36,177 bases of DNA. It comes from an uncultured Brachyspira sp. Lineage in GTDB: Bacteria > Spirochaetota > Brachyspiria > Brachyspirales > Brachyspiraceae. The stretch spans positions 1-36,177 of the forward strand of contig NZ_CAJTQJ010000022.1 in NCBI RefSeq assembly GCF_910578695.1. The letters are read 5' to 3'. Below the pieces are notes generated by a model that did not search any database, was not told the origin of the DNA, and saw only the letters and a program-made list of their open reading frames with translations. The position numbers and the translations under genes are program-made. Shown one piece after another: positions 25,979 through 34,137 of this stretch. Numbering within the stretch: the stretch's first letter is position 1; every line of letters starts with the position of its first letter.

Positions 25979-27412
25979 ATGATAGTAGATTTTAAAAAAT
26001 ATGTTTTAAGCGATTTATCTCAGATAAGTCAATATATTGATGATATAAAGAATATGAAATTAAACATAATCATTATTAATGAGGATAATATATTAAGCTT
26101 TATACCTTATGATAAAATAGAAGAAGTTTTATCTGCATTAAAAAATACAGAATATATAAAAAATCTTCGTTTCTATGCAGATAAATCATTAGTGCAGATA
26201 ATGGAAAAGCAGGTTGTTATAGATTTGAATAAACAGCGTGCAGATATAAATGATATTAATATTTTTTATTCATTTTTTAAAAACTGCAAATTTAATATAG
26301 ATAATGAATATTACCATTATCATTTTGATAAAATCATATCAATGAGAAATAAAGAAAGAATAAATTATCTTAAAGAACAATTCAATAAATTAAAGGAGTT
26401 TCAAGCATTAAATAAAATAAATACTAAATTAGCAAAATTAATAGGAGATATTTTAACTGATATCGGCATTATAGAAAAAATAGATTTTTTATATCATTTA
26501 AATTATATAAAAAATAATAATATACAAAATCTGAAAAATTATGGGAATGTAAAAAAAGATGATCATATTTTTGCAGATATAATAGGCACAATAGTTGATA
26601 TTTTAGAAAAAGAGTATGAAACTAATAATATATATGATAATATTGCGTCATTTAGCGATGATAATATAATATCTCATAGCAACAGAGTATTTATTATGAT
26701 GGTAGAATTTTTATATTATTATAATAAAGAAGTATCAAGAGGCGTCGCATCAAAATTGAGAGCAGATTATGATAAAAAATATTATGATTTTTATGATAAA
26801 TTGGGAAATAAATATAATTTATTAGGGTCTGGTAAAATAGAGACATATTCAAAAGCAGGACTTAGAAAAATAGAAAGAAATGAAATAAAGTATTATGCCA
26901 GAGCAGCACTTTTGCATGATGTAGCACTCGGCGTACAGCTTACTAATATACCTATTATAAGTAATAATGAAGGAGATGCTCATTCAATATTAGGCTTTAA
27001 TTTTCTTAAATATTGTATAGCACAAAATCAATGTATATACACTACTGTAGGACTTCATCATGAATATTTCGGCGAAGGTTATGGTATATTTACAAATATG
27101 TATAATAAACGATTTCAAAATAAGAATGTAAATAATATAAAAAATATATTAACTTATGATCCTAATGATATTAATGCTTTAATTGCTTTATCATATTTTC
27201 CGGCTAAGTGTTTGGAAATAGCAGATTCTTATGACAGCTTATATATTGATGCCTCTAAAAAAATTAATGAGAATATTGCTAATTCGGTAATAAAATATAT
27301 GTATGATAATTTCTTAGCTTATTCTACTAAATTAGACCCTATAATTTTTTATATATTTGTAAAGTATTTAGAAAATGTTAGAAATGCTTCTATATATGAC
27401 TGTCCTTTATAA
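25979..27412 (+). CDS. Diverged HD-GYP-like protein
   Basis: This 477-aa protein has an unrecognised N-terminal half of about 220 residues, rich in Asn, Lys, Ile and Asp, and a C-terminal region with the layout of an HD-GYP phosphodiesterase. The layout is H233 in SHSNRV, H313-D314 in LLHDVALG, H335 in DAHSILGF, and H360-H361-E362 in GLHHEYFGEGYG. Intact HD-GYP enzymes read HDIGK and HHExxDGxGYP; here the Gly-Lys after HD is replaced by Ala-Leu and the GYP becomes GYG with a shorter loop. The metal ligands survive while the c-di-GMP-contact residues have drifted, so the activity is uncertain. Upstream is a PepSY gene (divergent); a sigma factor gene follows with its own promoter. Confidence 0.6.
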   Translation: MIVDFKKYVLSDLSQISQYIDDIKNMKLNIIIINEDNILSFIPYDKIEEVLSALKNTEYIKNLRFYADKSLVQIMEKQVVIDLNKQRADINDINIFYSFFKNCKFNIDNEYYHYHFDKIISMRNKERINYLKEQFNKLKEFQALNKINTKLAKLIGDILTDIGIIEKIDFLYHLNYIKNNNIQNLKNYGNVKKDDHIFADIIGTIVDILEKEYETNNIYDNIASFSDDNIISHSNRVFIMMVEFLYYYNKEVSRGVASKLRADYDKKYYDFYDKLGNKYNLLGSGKIETYSKAGLRKIERNEIKYYARAALLHDVALGVQLTNIPIISNNEGDAHSILGFNFLKYCIAQNQCIYTTVGLHHEYFGEGYGIFTNMYNKRFQNKNVNNIKNILTYDPNDINALIALSYFPAKCLEIADSYDSLYIDASKKINENIANSVIKYMYDNFLAYSTKLDPIIFYIFVKYLENVRNASIYDCPL

Positions 27413-27436
27413 TATCAAATTATATATTTATTATGC

Positions 27437-27464
27437 TTGACAGTTTAAAAAAATATTATACACT
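27437..27464 (+). promoter_or_regulatory. Promoter of the sigma-70-family gene
   Basis: TTGACA (27437-27442) is followed after 16 bp by TACACT (27459-27464), or after 14 bp by TATACA (27457-27462). The start of transcription near 27471 leaves a leader of about 27 nt with AGGA at 27486-27489. Confidence 0.55.
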
Positions 27465-27497
27465 ATAGTAGTATTTTTTTATTTCAGGAAAAAGTGA

Positions 27498-28427
27498 TTG
27501 TTAAAAAAAGATATTAATCAAGAGTATAAAGGTTCTGTTAGCGTATATTTAAAGCAAATAGGCGAAATAAGAAGACTCACTAAAGAAGAAGAACTTGATT
27601 TATGGCAGCGTCTTGAAGTTTGCCGAGAGGATAGAGCATCATTAGAAAATAATAATGATGAGGCGTCTTTAAAAAAAATAGAAATTATTGATAAAGAAAT
27701 AGATTCTATACAGCATAAATTAGTAAAATCTAATTTGAGGCTTGTAATAAGCATAGCAAAGAGATATTATAACAGCGGAGTTCCTTTCATTGATATTATA
27801 GATGAAGGCAATATAGGACTTATAGAGGCTGTAAAAAGATTTGAATATAAAAAAGGATTTAAATTTTCTACTTATGGTGTTTGGTGGATAAAGCAAAGCA
27901 TAGTAAAAGAAATTTCAAGCAAAAGATATATAATACGGTTTCCTATGCATATAGCCAGACTGATAAAAAAAAGTATGCAGACTTCCAAATCGCTTACGCA
28001 GAAATTAGGCAGAGATCCTACAATAGATGAAGTAGCAAAAGAAATGAAAATAGACAGAAAAACTTTATCATATATAATGATGTTTACTCAGGATACAACC
28101 AGTGTAGATTCATTTTTTAAAAATTCTGATAATAATGATATGACAGCAATTATAGAAGATAAAAATTTTCCTTCCCCTCATCAAAAAGCATTTATGGATA
28201 GTTTAAAAGATACATTGACAGAAGCTTTAAAATGTTTAGATGAAAAAGAAAGAACTGTTATTATTTCAAGATACGGCTTATACGGAAAAGAGGCAAAAAC
28301 TCTTGAAGATACAGGAAAAGAATTAAATATCACCAGAGAAAGAGTTAGACAAATACAGATAAAAGCTATAAAAAAACTTGCAGGACTTAATTTATCAAAA
28401 GAATTAAAAAGTTTTTTATGGGATTAA
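27498..28427 (+). CDS. Sigma-70-family RNA polymerase sigma factor (group 2-type)
   Basis: This 309-aa protein contains region 1.2 (VSVYLKQIGEIRRLTKEEEL, residues 14-33). Region 2 includes LVKSNLRLVISIAKRYY and the -10-binding stretch FKFSTYGVWWIKQSI (121-135). Region 3 covers about 150-225. Region 4 carries the -35-binding helix-turn-helix (TLEDTGKELNITRERVRQIQ, 268-287). The start is TTG at 27498 with AGGA eight bases upstream; no ATG is available nearby. The protein lacks region 1.1 and the long non-conserved region of primary RpoD. It also departs from the primary pattern after WWIKQS (IVKEISSKRYIIRFPMHI in place of the RAIADQARTIRIPVHM type). A secondary, RpoS-like sigma is therefore more likely than the housekeeping one, though a compact primary factor is not excluded. 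Confidence 0.85.
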   Translation: MLKKDINQEYKGSVSVYLKQIGEIRRLTKEEELDLWQRLEVCREDRASLENNNDEASLKKIEIIDKEIDSIQHKLVKSNLRLVISIAKRYYNSGVPFIDIIDEGNIGLIEAVKRFEYKKGFKFSTYGVWWIKQSIVKEISSKRYIIRFPMHIARLIKKSMQTSKSLTQKLGRDPTIDEVAKEMKIDRKTLSYIMMFTQDTTSVDSFFKNSDNNDMTAIIEDKNFPSPHQKAFMDSLKDTLTEALKCLDEKERTVIISRYGLYGKEAKTLEDTGKELNITRERVRQIQIKAIKKLAGLNLSKELKSFLWD

Positions 28428-28506
28428 TTTGTATATTTTTTTATTAAACAATTTATATTTTTACCGAAAAGTTAATATAATAATTTAAAATCATGGATGG
28501 AAAATT

Positions 28507-29382
28507 ATGTCTAATGAAATGAAATCAAAATTAAAGCCTATAATCATAATAGTAATATTGCTTGTAATTTTAACTGCCGGTTTTTTTATTGCTAGAAGTA
28601 TATTAAGTTCTAATAATATACCTATTTTAGATTTCGGAGATACTGAAACTAATAATATGACTGATGATATTATAACTACAGATGATATATTCGGAGATGA
28701 TATAACTCCTGAAGAAAAAGATTTTTTAGCTACTAATAATACTATACTGCCTGATGATGATACTAATATTAAGCCGATGGATAAAGATTCATCTATTAAT
28801 CTTTCAGGAAGCGGATTATATGAAGCAGAAAATAATAATGATATACCTGATATACCGAATCCTCCAAAGCCAAATAATAGCGGAAGTTCTGCTTATACAT
28901 ATAATACTGAAAATTCTGTTTTGGTAACAAGTTCTAATACTCTAAGACCTGATAATAATACAGCTGATATGACTGATACAGTTTCTTACAGCACTAATGT
29001 AAGAATAAGCCAATTCATTATAAATTATAATGACAGATTTGTAGCTACTAGAAATAATCCTCTATTAGTAACTTTAGCAGCAAAATCTCCTGCAGAAGGC
29101 AAATATGCAAAAATAAGAGTATATGCTAGAAGAGTTGATAATAATTATAATATATTAAGCAGAGATTTAGTATTCTATTTGCCTAAAATATATGTGCTAG
29201 ATGGTCAGGCACAAACACAATTCTACTTTGCAGGAAGAACTTCAGCAAGGGGAAATTATCTGCCTAGAGGAAGATATTTATTATATGCTGAGGTAGAAAT
29301 TACAGATGCTAATGGCAGAGTAGTTGGAAAAGCATCAAGATATCCTGTTCCTCAATGGAATTATGTTGTAACATTACAATAG
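28507..29382 (+). CDS. Membrane-anchored protein of unknown function
   Basis: This 291-aa protein has one N-terminal transmembrane helix (residues about 10-32) and no lipobox. An Asp/Asn/Thr-rich linker (about 35-160) follows, with several DDITPEEKD- and NNDIPDIPN-like acidic segments. A C-terminal, beta-rich domain of about 130 residues starts at VRISQFIINYNDRF and contains GNYLPRGRYLLYAEVEITDA and a final strand WNYVVTLQ. It looks like a periplasmic, linker-tethered Ig-like domain; I do not recognise the family. A GGATGG ribosome-binding site precedes the ATG, and the bidirectional terminator lies just downstream. Confidence 0.65.
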   Translation: MSNEMKSKLKPIIIIVILLVILTAGFFIARSILSSNNIPILDFGDTETNNMTDDIITTDDIFGDDITPEEKDFLATNNTILPDDDTNIKPMDKDSSINLSGSGLYEAENNNDIPDIPNPPKPNNSGSSAYTYNTENSVLVTSSNTLRPDNNTADMTDTVSYSTNVRISQFIINYNDRFVATRNNPLLVTLAAKSPAEGKYAKIRVYARRVDNNYNILSRDLVFYLPKIYVLDGQAQTQFYFAGRTSARGNYLPRGRYLLYAEVEITDANGRVVGKASRYPVPQWNYVVTLQ

Positions 29383-29405
29383 AATAAATATTTATTTTGA
29401 TAATA

Positions 29406-29442
29406 AAAGCTCTGATATTATAAAAATATCGGGGCTTTTTTT
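29406..29442. terminator. Bidirectional terminator between convergent genes
   Basis: A 13-bp stem (29406-29418 with 29426-29438, AAAGCTCTGATAT/ATATCGGGGCTTT, including G-T pairs) with a seven-base loop has a T-run on the right. The A-rich flank on its left gives a T-run in the other direction. It can end both the rightward gene at 28507-29382 and the leftward acetyltransferase. Confidence 0.85.
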
Positions 29443-29472
29443 ATTAATTTTTTTATTACTTTTATTAATTTA

Positions 29473-29925
29473 TTAACTTTTATTTTTATTAAGCTTCATA
29501 TGTATAATAGGAAAATTATTTCCAAGACTATCATATTCATCTCTTTTATAGGCTTCAAATCCCATATACTTATAAAAATTATATGCATTTATATTTTGCT
29601 CATTAACTGATACTTCTTTAATATCATAATTTTTAACTGCATATTCTATTAATTTTCTGCCTATTGATTTCCCTATAATTTCAGGAGACAGAAAAAGCAT
29701 TTCTAATTTTTTATTTTCAGTTCCTATAAATCCTATTATATTATTTTCTATCTCTGCAATTATTAAATGCTTTATATCTATTAAATATTTTTTTACATAT
29801 TTTGATATATTGATAATATCATCTTCTTTTAAAAATAAATGCGTTGCTCTTACAGACTTTTCCCATAAAATATATAATTCATCTATTATTTTGCTGTTTC
29901 TATCTTCAATTTCATATATTTTCAT
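29473..29925 (-). CDS. YjaB-like GNAT acetyltransferase
   Basis: This 150-aa GNAT protein follows the E. coli YjaB pattern end to end. Blocks are LWEKSVRATHLFLKEDDI near residues 21-38, LEMLFLSPEIIGKSIGRKLI with the acetyl-CoA-binding motif A near 73-92, and VNEQNINAYNFYKYMGFEAY, then RDEYDSLGNNFPIIHM. The physiological substrate of YjaB itself is not settled, so none is given. A GAGG ribosome-binding site precedes the ATG. It is the only gene in its transcript and shares a terminator with its convergent neighbour. Confidence 0.8.
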   Translation of the reverse strand: MKIYEIEDRNSKIIDELYILWEKSVRATHLFLKEDDIINISKYVKKYLIDIKHLIIAEIENNIIGFIGTENKKLEMLFLSPEIIGKSIGRKLIEYAVKNYDIKEVSVNEQNINAYNFYKYMGFEAYKRDEYDSLGNNFPIIHMKLNKNKS

Positions 29926-30046
29926 TTTGCCTCGCCTTTTTATTATTTATGATATTTTAATATTATATAAAAATCAAGGGGTATTCAAATATTAATTCTC
30001 TTAATCTTAAAAAATAATAAGAAGCTGTTATTTTATTAATTTTTAC

Positions 30047-30160
30047 TAGGACTGTGCGGCAAAATGTTATATTAATTTTAATTGTTTTTCTTTATTTAAC
30101 ACCAAAGGCGTGCATTTAATACCTAAATTTTAACAAATATAAGTTATCTAGGACAGCCCC
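30047..30160. mobile_element. MITE-like or IS-remnant block (copy C)
   Basis: The right end agttatctaggacagcccc (30142-30160) matches the termini of copies A and B at most positions. The left edge aggactgtgcggc resembles the same terminus only loosely, so the 114-bp block could be a non-autonomous derivative or a solo end. No transposase codons are seen inside. Confidence 0.4.
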
Positions 30161-30248
30161 AAAAATATTAATTTTTATATCTATTATAATATGTATTAAT
30201 TAGTACTATTATATAATGCATATTTTTTGGATTTAAATATTATAAAAA

Positions 30249-30278
30249 ATAGGCTGGCAAAATAATAAACCAGCCTAT
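30249..30278 (-). terminator. Terminator after the OppA-type gene (copy 1)
   Basis: Read leftward, GATAGGCTGG-type stem (30270-30278 with 30249-30257, nine base pairs) with a twelve-base loop is followed by a T-run. It stands 13 bp after the stop of the gene at 30291. Confidence 0.85.
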
Positions 30279-30290
30279 CATTTTATTAAA

Positions 30291-31892
30291 TTATTCTAAA
30301 TAACATCGATGGAATTTATGAAATCCTAAAGAATCATAATAAACACCTTTAAGTTTTGGAGATACAAGCAAAGGTTCTGTATAATAGTATATAGGTATTA
30401 TAGCTTCTTCTCTCATAAGCATTTCCTCTGCTTTATGCATAGTTTCCATTCTAAACTTATTATCTCCTGAAAGCATAACCTGATTTATCATATCATCATA
30501 AGCCTTATTACTATAAACGCTGTAATTATTAGGAGAATAACTTATGCATAAAGTCATAAAGTTTATAGGATCATCAAAATCTCCGTTCCATGCTCCTCTT
30601 GCTGCTGTGATATTTCTGTCATATCTTGTCTGCAAAAATACAGCCCATTCTTCCTGAGTTAAAGCTGTGTCGATTCCAAGATTTTCTTTCCACATCTGCT
30701 GAACAGCTTCAAATATTTTTATATGTATTCCGGGGTCAGATTTGAATTCAATAACATGAAAATTTTCACCATTAGGATATCCTGCCTCAGCCATTAATCT
30801 TTTAGCCTCTTCAACATTTTTATCATACCCTTCTTTGCTTATATCTATATATTCTCCTGCATTCTCTCTAAAGTCGCCCTCATAATCTGATATTCCGTAT
30901 GGAACTAATGCTCCTGCAGGCTTTTCTCCTCCCATTGTTATCTGTTCTACTATATAGTTTCTGTCTATAGCAAGCGATAAAGCTCTTCTTACTCTTACAT
31001 CTTTGAATATATTATTAGTTAAATTCAAGCAGTAATAATATGATGATATTCTAGGCTTAATAACTATAAGTCCTTCATTTTGTAAAGTTTTAATATCCTG
31101 TCTTGGAAATGATCTTGCAAAATGCAAAGAACCTGATTTTACTCCGGCTACAGAAGCAGTTTCATTTTCCATAAGCACAAATGTAATTTTATTAGGTACT
31201 ATTGTATCTATATTCCAATAATTAGTATTTTTTATCATTACGAGACTTTGATCTCTATTTCTCTCTATAAGTTTGAAAGCCCCGTTTCCTATATAGGTAT
31301 CAGCATTTAAAGTCCATTTATCTTTGTACTCTTCTATAATATCTTTTCTTAACGGATAAAAAGTAGGAAAACTTAAAAGCTCTAAAAAATATGCAGCAGG
31401 AACTTCTAATTGAACTTCCAAAGTATAATCATCTATTGCTTTTATTCCTAAACTCTCTTTAGGCATTATTCCTGCAGTTATTTCCTTAGCATTTTTTACA
31501 GGCTCATGCTGATAGCTGTATTGACTTCCTGAATTAGGATCAACAACTCTCTGCCAAGAATATACAAAATCATCTGCTACAACAGGTTTTCTGTCTGTCC
31601 ATTTTGCATTTGTCCTAAGTTTAAAAGTATATATAAGTCCGTCATCGCTTATATCCCAGCTCTCTGCAGCAGCAGCTGTTAATTTACCATTTTCATCTTT
31701 TTCTACTAAACCTTCAAATGCATGTATTAAATAAAATACAGTATCCGAAATAACATTTATACTAGGATCTATAGTATTCGGTTCAGGTCCTGTATTAATA
31801 AATATAGATATGCCGTCTTCTGATGATTTTTTGTTTGAACATGATACTATAAATAATATAGAGATTATAAATATAATAAATATTTTCTTCAT
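30291..31892 (-). CDS. OppA-type peptide ABC transporter substrate-binding lipoprotein, copy 1
   Basis: This 533-aa protein is an extracytoplasmic solute receptor of the SBP_bac_5 family. The signal ends in lipobox IVSC with cysteine at residue 18. Characteristic segments are PNTIDPSINVISDTVFYLIH, then AESWDISDDGLIYTFKLR with a KWTDRKPVVADDFVYSWQR element, and later NLTNNIFKDVRVRRALSLAI with DRNYIVEQI. The order and spacing match OppA/DppA. An AGGAGA ribosome-binding site precedes the ATG. It is preceded by a paralogue 22 bp away on the same strand. No permease or ATPase genes are in the window, so it may use a distant transporter. Confidence 0.87.
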   Translation of the reverse strand: MKKIFIIFIISILFIVSCSNKKSSEDGISIFINTGPEPNTIDPSINVISDTVFYLIHAFEGLVEKDENGKLTAAAAESWDISDDGLIYTFKLRTNAKWTDRKPVVADDFVYSWQRVVDPNSGSQYSYQHEPVKNAKEITAGIMPKESLGIKAIDDYTLEVQLEVPAAYFLELLSFPTFYPLRKDIIEEYKDKWTLNADTYIGNGAFKLIERNRDQSLVMIKNTNYWNIDTIVPNKITFVLMENETASVAGVKSGSLHFARSFPRQDIKTLQNEGLIVIKPRISSYYYCLNLTNNIFKDVRVRRALSLAIDRNYIVEQITMGGEKPAGALVPYGISDYEGDFRENAGEYIDISKEGYDKNVEEAKRLMAEAGYPNGENFHVIEFKSDPGIHIKIFEAVQQMWKENLGIDTALTQEEWAVFLQTRYDRNITAARGAWNGDFDDPINFMTLCISYSPNNYSVYSNKAYDDMINQVMLSGDNKFRMETMHKAEEMLMREEAIIPIYYYTEPLLVSPKLKGVYYDSLGFHKFHRCYLE

Positions 31893-31914
31893 AATTTTTT
31901 GTCTCCTATTAATA

Positions 31915-33531
31915 TTAATTTTCTATATAAGCTTTGAAAAAATTATGCTGCCCCATAGAATCATATTGTACGCCTTTTAATTTTGGATATACTAATATTG
32001 GTTCGCTTGAAAAATATATTGGTATCATTACCATATCAGATATAAGTAATTCTTCAGCTTTATGCATAGCCATCATTCTATGCTGTGAGTTTGTAATTGA
32101 TGCAGCTGTTTTTATTAGATCATCATATCTTTTATTGCTGTATAAACTATTATTATTTGGAGAATAACTTAAGAAAACCTGAAGAAAATTGATAGCATCA
32201 TTAAAATCACCGTTCCAGCCTCCGCTTGCAAGTTCAAAATTTTTGTTAAATCTTTCCATAAATAGGTCTGCAGATTCTAATTCTTCTATCAATACATTAA
32301 TTCCTAAATTTTCTTTCCACATTTTTGTTACAGCTTTAAATATATTGGCATTTATTCCATAACCTGTTTTAAAAGTCATAATAGGAAATCCATTACCATT
32401 GGGATATCCCGCAAGCATCATAAGTTTTTTAGCTTCACTGACATTATTTTTATAATTCTCTTTATTAATATCTATATATTCTTCTCCGTTACCTCTAAAA
32501 TCTCCAAAGAAACAAGGTACTCCGTATGGAATAAATCCTGAAGCAGGCATCTCTCCGCCTTTTGTAATATTCTCAACTATGTAATTTCTATCTATAGCAA
32601 GCGATAAAGCTTTTCTTACATTTACATCAGATAATACTTGATTTGTAGTATTGATGAAATAAAAATATGTTGATATTTTCGGAGCATTATATATATATCC
32701 TTGTTCTTTCAACTCTTTTATATTTTCTATTGGGAAGCTTTTAGAAAAATGTAAAACTCCTTTTTTCACAGCATTTACAGAATACTCAGGATCATTTTTT
32801 AATATAAACTCTAACCTGCTTGGTATGATTTCATTTCTATTATAGTAGTATGAATTTTTTTCCATAATAATATAATCATCTAATTTCATTTCAGCAATCT
32901 TAAAAGGACCGTTTCCAATAAAAGTTTCAGATTTGTAAGCCCAATTAGTTCCGTATAGTTTTATTATGTCCTCTCTTAAAGGGTAAAAAGCAGGATGAGC
33001 TAAAATCTCCAAAAAATAAGTTATAGGTATATCTAAAGTAATTTCTAAAGTATAATCATCTATAGCATATACTCCAAGATATCTTGATTCCATATTTCCA
33101 TTATTAATCTCTTTAGAATTTTTTATTACGCTATATTGATACGCTAATTTACTTTCAGTATTAGTATCAAATAATCTTCTAAAAGAATAAACAAAATCCT
33201 CTGCAGTAAGCGGCTTTCCGTCAGACCAATATGCATCATTTCTAATATTAAATGTATATACAAGACCGTCGCTGCTTATACTCCAGCTTTTAGCTGCTGC
33301 AGGAATTATTTTTCCGTATTTATCTTTTTGTACTAATCCTTCAAATATATGATTTAAATATACTAATGTATCTGAAGAAACATTAATGCTATGATCCATA
33401 ATATACGGCTTTTCTCCAACATTAATTTTTAATGAATGATATTTATTTAATTGATTATTATTAGTGTTTTCAATTTTCTGACATGAAATTATGCATATAA
33501 AGCATATAGTTATTAGGATATATTTTTTCAT
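31915..33531 (-). CDS. OppA-type peptide ABC transporter substrate-binding lipoprotein, copy 2
   Basis: This paralogue of the previous gene is co-oriented and probably its upstream partner in one transcript. I start it at 33531 (MKKYILIT, 538 aa) because the lipoprotein signal begins there, with a weak GGAT upstream. The ATG at 33561 would add ten residues in front of it. The lipobox is IISC, followed by QKIENTNNNQLNKY. It shares the signature segments with copy 1 (AAKSWSISSDGLVYTFNIR, NTTNQVLSDVNVRKALSLAI, GDFRGNGEEYIDINKENY). Copies are clearly alignable but differ throughout, so the duplication is not recent and the two may have different peptide preferences. Confidence 0.85.
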   Translation of the reverse strand: MKKYILITICFICIISCQKIENTNNNQLNKYHSLKINVGEKPYIMDHSINVSSDTLVYLNHIFEGLVQKDKYGKIIPAAAKSWSISSDGLVYTFNIRNDAYWSDGKPLTAEDFVYSFRRLFDTNTESKLAYQYSVIKNSKEINNGNMESRYLGVYAIDDYTLEITLDIPITYFLEILAHPAFYPLREDIIKLYGTNWAYKSETFIGNGPFKIAEMKLDDYIIMEKNSYYYNRNEIIPSRLEFILKNDPEYSVNAVKKGVLHFSKSFPIENIKELKEQGYIYNAPKISTYFYFINTTNQVLSDVNVRKALSLAIDRNYIVENITKGGEMPASGFIPYGVPCFFGDFRGNGEEYIDINKENYKNNVSEAKKLMMLAGYPNGNGFPIMTFKTGYGINANIFKAVTKMWKENLGINVLIEELESADLFMERFNKNFELASGGWNGDFNDAINFLQVFLSYSPNNNSLYSNKRYDDLIKTAASITNSQHRMMAMHKAEELLISDMVMIPIYFSSEPILVYPKLKGVQYDSMGQHNFFKAYIEN

Positions 33532-34137
33532 AATTATTATCCGTAAATAATATTTTATCATATTATATTTTGAGTATATAGTTTATAATATTTTATTTCA
33601 ATAGTGTTTTTTTGTATTTTATAAATGTGATTTTTAGGCAATTATTATTATAAAGGCTATAAAATTTAATTTTTGTATGATTTTTTTATTATCCCTAATA
33701 TAATTCAATTATCTTTAATAACTCAATATTAGTTAAACAATTATTTTATTATTATATGCTGCCTAACATAACACACATATTTATTTACTGTTAAAAATAT
33801 AAAATTTCTATTTTTCATTATTATTAAAACAAAAAAGCATATCAGCTCAAGTTTTTATTATATCAATTTTTATATATATCAATGCATAGTTAATAAAATA
33901 TTTTTTATATAATGTATATGCTATTATTAATTAATTTATATTTAAAATTTTGTTCCGCATTTTGTATGCGGTAATAATATTATAGATTTTAATAAAATTT
34001 AAATATGGCAGTTATAATTACAAAAAATATAATGATTATCAATTCTGAAATAGGCAGTAAATATATGGACGGAATTTTAAATAAAAAGTTTAATCAATCT
34101 TTTTATTATATAAAAATATTATAAGTATTTAATAATT
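33532..34137. other. Long AT-rich intergenic region (606 bp)
   Basis: No convincing gene is seen. A small open frame (34005-34124, 39 codons) has no ribosome-binding site. A perfect GC-bearing hairpin CCGCAT/ATGCGG (33955-33960 with 33966-33971) stands out against the AT-rich background; on the minus strand it lies 167 bp after the purD stop and lacks a clear T-run. The region must hold the promoter for the peptide-binding lipoprotein pair, but none is convincing by eye. Confidence 0.5.

Larger units (their letters stand above)
29926..30290. other. Intergenic region with IS-end-like sequence
   Basis: No gene is seen in these 365 bp. The block 30047-30160 is more GC-mixed and ends in an IS-type terminus (separate entry). 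30249-30278 is the terminator of the peptide-binding lipoprotein. The remainder is AT-rich with no recognisable promoter. Confidence 0.6.

Noticed and set aside
33955..33971. GC-bearing hairpin CCGCAT/ATGCGG as a purD terminator
   Set aside because: It is 167 bp from the purD stop and has no clear T-run in that direction.
34005..34124. A 39-codon open frame in the region before purD
   Set aside because: No ribosome-binding site, no recognisable motif, and a composition like the AT-rich background.
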